The notes beneath the pieces are model-generated. The model did no database searches. It was not told the DNA's origin and saw only the letters and a program-made list of their open reading frames with translations. A DNA stretch of 64,000 nt from Azospirillum brasilense (GTDB lineage Bacteria > Pseudomonadota > Alphaproteobacteria > Azospirillales > Azospirillaceae), in contig NZ_QOKV01000011.1 of NCBI RefSeq assembly GCF_008365405.1, positions 62,001 through 126,000 of the forward strand, written 5' to 3'. Below are positions 60,438 through 64,000 of this stretch, piece after piece. Within the stretch, counting starts at the first letter, position 1, and each line of letters opens with the position of its first letter. Made by a program: the position numbers and the translations under genes.

Positions 60438-61565
60438 TCACGCGGCGGCCGCCGTGTGGTGGAATCGCTGGATGCGGAAGGCGTCGATGGGCAGGTCGGT
60501 CGCCCCGCGGGTGATCAGGTCGGCGGTGATCCGCCCGACGATGGGGCCGAGCTGGAAGCCGTGGGCGGAGAATCCGAAGGCGTGGAACACCCCCTCCTCC
60601 GTGCCGCTGGGGCCGATCACCGGGATGTCGTCGGGCATCCGCGCCTCGATCCCCGCCCAGGAGCGGACGACGGTGGCGCTGCGCATGATCGGGAACAGGT
60701 CCCACACCGTGCGGGCGTTGGTGGTGACGTTGGCGAAATCCAGGTCCGTCCGGTTCTCGTCGCGGTAGGCGCGGCCCAACAGCCCGCCGCCGATCAGCAC
60801 CGTCCCATTGGGAAACTGCTTGAAGGACAGGGTGCGGCCCGTCGCCCCGACCACCGGCTTCAGGAAGGGCGGCACGCGGGCGGTGATCATCAGCATGGGG
60901 GCGATGACCTCCAGCGGCACCGGCTCGCCGAGCTGGGCGGCCAGCCGGTCGGCCCAGGCCCCGGCGCAATTGACCAGAATCGGCGCCTCGTGCGCCACGC
61001 CGTCCGCCGTCTCCACCCGCCAGTTGCGGCCCGAGCTGGCGACCCGCGCCACCGCCGCCCCCTCGTGGAAGCGGGCACCCAGGCTCTCCGCCTTGCGCTT
61101 GAAGGCGAAGGTCGTGCGGTAGGGGATGGCCGCCCCGTCCCGGCGCGACACCAGCGCGCCGAGGCAATGCTCCGCGATGGACGGGACGAGGCGGCGCAGT
61201 TCCGCCTGATCCACCACCTCCTCGTGCGTGAAGCCGAGTGCCGCGAGCTGGGCCGCCCGCTCCCGGCAGGAGTCCAGTTCCGCCTCGGTCTCCGCGACCT
61301 TGAGCTGGCCGTGGCTTTCGAAGCCGCAATCGTCGTCCACGAGGTCGCGGATGCCGTGCCACAGCGCCATGGAGGCGACGGACAGCGGCACCTCCGCGGC
61401 GTGGCGGCCGAGCTGGCGCACCCCGCCGGCGTTCACGCCGGAGGCGTGGCGGCCGATGTGGTCCTTCTCCAGCACCAGCGCCCGGACCCCGCGCAGGGCG
61501 AGGTGCAGCGCGGTGGAGCAGCCGTGCAGGCCGCCCCCGACGATGATGACGTCCGGCTCCGGCAT
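60438..61565 (-). CDS. FAD-dependent amine oxidoreductase (DAO family)
   Basis: It encodes 375 residues. PDVIIVGGGLHGCSTALHLALRGVRALVLEKDHIGRHASGVNAGGVRQLGR is the FAD site of sarcosine/D-amino-acid oxidase-like enzymes; GTVLIGGGLLGRAYRDEN and HAFGFSAHGFQLGPIVGRITADLI complete it. The protein resembles the beta subunits of opine oxidase, D-hydroxyproline dehydrogenase and HcnC. A second such protein is encoded at the window edge (63275), so there are two alternative beta subunits for one alpha/2Fe-2S pair. Confidence 0.9.
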   Translation of the reverse strand: MPEPDVIIVGGGLHGCSTALHLALRGVRALVLEKDHIGRHASGVNAGGVRQLGRHAAEVPLSVASMALWHGIRDLVDDDCGFESHGQLKVAETEAELDSCRERAAQLAALGFTHEEVVDQAELRRLVPSIAEHCLGALVSRRDGAAIPYRTTFAFKRKAESLGARFHEGAAVARVASSGRNWRVETADGVAHEAPILVNCAGAWADRLAAQLGEPVPLEVIAPMLMITARVPPFLKPVVGATGRTLSFKQFPNGTVLIGGGLLGRAYRDENRTDLDFANVTTNARTVWDLFPIMRSATVVRSWAGIEARMPDDIPVIGPSGTEEGVFHAFGFSAHGFQLGPIVGRITADLITRGATDLPIDAFRIQRFHHTAAAA

Positions 61566-61582
61566 GGCGTCCCCCTGCCCCG

Positions 61583-63001
61583 TCAGTGGTGCATCACGGC
61601 GGCCACCTCGTCCTCGGCCTTGGGCAGCGAGGCGAGTTCGGCCAGCGTGATCGGCTTCACCGGCGGGCGCAGCCGGTAGTAGCCGACCTCCGCCGGGGAG
61701 ACGCCGCGGGCGTCGGCGATGACCTCGACCACGGTCGGGCCGCACAGCCGCCCCTGGCACGGCCCCATGCCGCAGCGCAGGAAGGACTTGGTCTGGTTCG
61801 GCCCGCTGACACCCAGCTTCACGGCGTCGCGCACCTGCCCCGCCGTCACCTCCTCGCAGCGGCAGACGATGGTGTCGTCGGCGGGGACGCGGAAGTCCTG
61901 GCCCGGCCGGTAGAGCGAGTCGAGGAAGTCGCGGCCGCGCAGCGCCCGGTCCAGCGCCTCGCGGTGCGGGGCGGCGTCGCGGTCGCGGGTGGCGCGGTCG
62001 ATGGCGCCCAGCCGGTGCAGGGCGTCCAGCGCCGTCAGCCGGCCGCGGTGCTCCGCCGCCAGCGCGCCGCCGATGCCGGCCCCGTCGCCGGCGATGGAGA
62101 CTCCCGCCACCGACGTGGCGCCCCAGCCGTCGACGTCCGGCACCCAGCAGCGCTGCGCCTCGTCCCAGGACTGGGCGCAGCCGGTGGCGTTGGCGAGGTT
62201 GATGTTGGGGATCACTCCGTGATGCAGCAGGAGCGTGTCGGCCGGAAGACGCTGCTCCGCCCCATTGCCCTGGCGATAGACGACCGACTGCACGCGCCCG
62301 TCGCCCTCGGCGCGCAGGGCGGAGACGTTGCCGATCACCTTGACCTTGCGCCGGACCTCCAGCAGCAGTTTCAGCCCCTTGCCGACATAGCCGGAGCGGG
62401 CGAAGGCCGGCAGGAGCGGCATGGCCTGCCGCCAGTTCTCCCGCGGCGTGGTGTCGAGGATCGCGTCGATGCGCGCGCCGGCCCGCAGATACTGCCAGGC
62501 GAGCAGCCAGAGCAGCGGCCCGGTGCCGGCCATGACCACGCCGCCCGAGGCGACGAGGCCGGAGGTCTTCAGCAGGATCTGCGCCGCCCCGGCCCCCATC
62601 ACGCCGGGCAGCGTCCAGCCGGGAACCGGGAAGGGCCGCTCCAGCGCGCCGGTCGCCAGGATGACGTGCCGCGCCGGCAGGATGCGCGCCGCACCGTCGC
62701 GCGACAGGCCGATGTCGAGCGTGCGCGAGACGCTCCACACCGCGGCGCCGGGCAGGTAATCGGCGCCGCTGTCGCGGAACGGCCCGACCAGATCGGCGCC
62801 GTGCCAGTAATCAGTCCCGAGGACGCTGGGATTCTTCACCGGCGAGCGGGTGATGGCGCGGTAGATCTGGCCGCCGGGGGCCGTCTGCTCGTCGAGCAGA
62901 ACGGTGGACAGGCCGCGGCGGGCGGCCAGCGTGGCGGCGGCGAGGCCGGCCGGGCCGGCGCCGATCACCGCCAGATCGTAACGAGGCTTCAAGTCGGTCA
63001 C
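61583..63001 (-). CDS. FAD/NAD(P)-binding alpha subunit with BFD-like 2Fe-2S domain (OoxA/HcnB-like)
   Basis: It encodes 472 residues from GTG 63001, which overlaps the 2Fe-2S gene stop (GTGA). The N-terminal site is YDLAVIGAGPAGLAAATLAARRGLSTVLLDEQTAPGGQIYR; a second Rossmann unit follows (GGVVMAGTGPLLWLLAWQYLRAGA). Near the C-terminus, VCRCEEVTAGQV and CGMGPCQGRLCGP supply four Cys for a BFD-like 2Fe-2S cluster. This is the layout of the alpha subunit of multi-subunit amine/opine dehydrogenases. Confidence 0.9.
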   Translation of the reverse strand: MTDLKPRYDLAVIGAGPAGLAAATLAARRGLSTVLLDEQTAPGGQIYRAITRSPVKNPSVLGTDYWHGADLVGPFRDSGADYLPGAAVWSVSRTLDIGLSRDGAARILPARHVILATGALERPFPVPGWTLPGVMGAGAAQILLKTSGLVASGGVVMAGTGPLLWLLAWQYLRAGARIDAILDTTPRENWRQAMPLLPAFARSGYVGKGLKLLLEVRRKVKVIGNVSALRAEGDGRVQSVVYRQGNGAEQRLPADTLLLHHGVIPNINLANATGCAQSWDEAQRCWVPDVDGWGATSVAGVSIAGDGAGIGGALAAEHRGRLTALDALHRLGAIDRATRDRDAAPHREALDRALRGRDFLDSLYRPGQDFRVPADDTIVCRCEEVTAGQVRDAVKLGVSGPNQTKSFLRCGMGPCQGRLCGPTVVEVIADARGVSPAEVGYYRLRPPVKPITLAELASLPKAEDEVAAVMHH

Positions 63002-63294
63002 CGCTCGATCTCCCGCTTGCCGTTCTGGGTTTCCACCCGCATGCCGGGGCGGACGCGGATCTGGCAGCCCTGCTGGTTGCCGGTGCCGTCGATGGTCACC
63101 AGACAGTCGAAGCACACGCCCATCATGCAGTAGGGCCCGCGCGGGGCGCCGGACACCGGGGTGGTCCGGCAGGCGCCGACCCCGTTGGCGATCAGGGCGG
63201 CGGCGACGCTGTCGCCGGACAGCGCCTCGGCCGGGCGGCCGTCGATGGTGAAGGAGACGCGCTCTCCGCCCGCGTCAGGCAACCGCTGGAACAT
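62998..63294 (-). CDS. small 2Fe-2S ferredoxin-like subunit (OoxX/HcnA-like)
   Basis: It encodes 98 residues. FTIDGRPAEALSGDSVAAALIANGV starts a plant-type ferredoxin fold; Cys 56, 61, 64 and 77 (YCMMGVCFDCLVTIDG...QQGC) should hold the cluster. It passes electrons between the flavin subunits. Its start overlaps the end of the upstream flavoprotein gene by 20 bp. Confidence 0.92.
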   Translation of the reverse strand: MFQRLPDAGGERVSFTIDGRPAEALSGDSVAAALIANGVGACRTTPVSGAPRGPYCMMGVCFDCLVTIDGTGNQQGCQIRVRPGMRVETQNGKREIER

Positions 63295-64000
63295 GGAACC
63301 TCCGGGCGCTGAAGGCCGAGAATTCGTCGGGCAGGGTGCCGGCGGCGATGTGCGGCGCCAGCGCCAGCGCGTGGTTGGCGGCGAGCGTCACGCCGCTGTG
63401 GCAGGTGGCGACAAAGGCGCCGGGCATGGTGGTGGACTGCTCGTAGATCGGGAAGCCGTCCGGGGTCAGCACGCGCAGCGCCGCCCAGGTCCGCACCACG
63501 TTCAGTTTGCCGAGCAGCGGGAAGATGCGCAGCGCGCGGTCGGCGATGGTCGAGGTGACGCCGTTGCGCACCGTGGTGTCGAGCCCGGCATCCTCGAAGC
63601 TGTCGCCGATCATCACGCCGCCCTCGTCGGTCTGGCGGATGAAGCCGACCGGGAAGTTCAGGAAGGGGGCGGTCTTCTCCGTCACGATGATGTGGCCGCG
63701 CTCCGGTCGCACCGGGGCGTCGAGCCCGACCATGGGGGCCAGACGGCGGGCGTCGTGGCCGGCGGCGATGACCACCTTGCCCGACCGCAGCTCGTCCCCC
63801 GAGGCGGTGACCATGCGGAATCCGCCGTCGCGCGGCTCGATCCGCTCCACCCGGTGGTGCGGACGGTAGGAGACCCCGGAGAGGCTCATCCCGCTGTGCA
63901 GCGCGCGCAGCAGCTTCAGCGAGTTGCAATGGCCATCGAGCGGGCAGTAGCTCGCCCCGACCACATCCTTGCCGATGAAGGGCATCTCCTTCGCCACGGC
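63275..64000 (-). CDS. FAD-dependent amine oxidoreductase (DAO family), 5' end outside window
   Basis: The visible 241 residues are the C-terminal part of a DAO-family flavoprotein: GKVVIAAGHDARRLAPMVG, ERGHIIVTEKTAPFLNFPVGFIRQTDEGGVMIGDSFED and GAFVATCHSGVTLAANHALALAPHI. The N-terminal FAD motif lies beyond position 64000. It is probably the main beta subunit of the complex, being first in the operon and overlapping the 2Fe-2S gene. Confidence 0.88.
   Translation of the reverse strand, partial: AVAKEMPFIGKDVVGASYCPLDGHCNSLKLLRALHSGMSLSGVSYRPHHRVERIEPRDGGFRMVTASGDELRSGKVVIAAGHDARRLAPMVGLDAPVRPERGHIIVTEKTAPFLNFPVGFIRQTDEGGVMIGDSFEDAGLDTTVRNGVTSTIADRALRIFPLLGKLNVVRTWAALRVLTPDGFPIYEQSTTMPGAFVATCHSGVTLAANHALALAPHIAAGTLPDEFSAFSARRFHVPAVA

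Overview
The window is a GC-rich chromosomal or replicon segment with long operons whose genes overlap by ATGA or GTGA. Gene content (FecI/FecR/TonB iron signalling, Wzx/Wzy-type exopolysaccharide genes, TRAP and branched-chain-type ABC transporters, several flavoprotein catabolic genes) and codon use point to an alphaproteobacterium of the Rhodospirillales, most likely Azospirillum or a close relative. This is inferred from style and content only; no rRNA or other marker gene is present. I see no tRNA, rRNA or CRISPR array.

Layout. (1) 1-4424, plus strand: a metal (Zn/Mn-type) ABC importer operon with small periplasmic companions and a second, divergent binding-protein-like gene. (2) 4478-11789, minus strand: an iron cell-surface signalling unit (ECF sigma factor, FecR-type anti-sigma, TonB-dependent siderophore receptor) joined by ATGA/GTGA overlaps to a MacA/MacB exporter, with two matching Fur-box-like palindromes. 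(3) 11923-24386: an exopolysaccharide locus (Wzz/GumC-like co-polymerase, Wza export lipoprotein, WecG/TagA glycosyltransferase, Wzy-like polymerase, FkbM methyltransferases, priming sugar transferase, a GH18-like protein and a flippase). (4) 24387-27171: a Phd/PIN toxin-antitoxin module, then a decay zone with a broken NitT/TauT-type ABC ATPase gene and a LysR gene carrying three lesions.

(5) 27155-48730: a large catabolic island. It holds three FAD-binding-2 flavoproteins, an Old Yellow Enzyme homologue, two SDR dehydrogenases, a Gfo/Idh/MocA dehydrogenase, a 3-hydroxyacyl-CoA-dehydrogenase-like enzyme, a MarR regulator, a branched-chain-type ABC importer with two binding proteins, and a complete 3-hydroxybenzoate to gentisate to fumarate plus pyruvate pathway. 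Three divergent intergenic regions of the island carry related 45-52 bp elements built on TTGACAG, so it looks like one regulon. My reading is that an alicyclic or partly reduced ring compound is imported, oxidised to 3-hydroxybenzoate by the flavoproteins and dehydrogenases, and finished through gentisate. This upper pathway is a hypothesis.

(6) 49018-49146: an IS66 transposase scrap. (7) 49279-57760: a LacI-controlled glycoside locus (GH2 beta-glucuronidase-like enzyme, TRAP transporter, GH31 alpha-glycosidase). (8) 57768-58812: a TerC-family membrane protein with a structured 5' leader that folds on paper into a three-way junction, and a strong terminator. (9) 58820-64000, minus strand: two RidA proteins, an amino-acid/opine-type binding protein, and flavoprotein plus 2Fe-2S subunits resembling opine oxidase, D-hydroxyproline dehydrogenase or HcnABC complexes; the last gene runs off the window.

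A recurring oddity is a set of 13-15 bp tandem duplications, several of them exactly at gene junctions.
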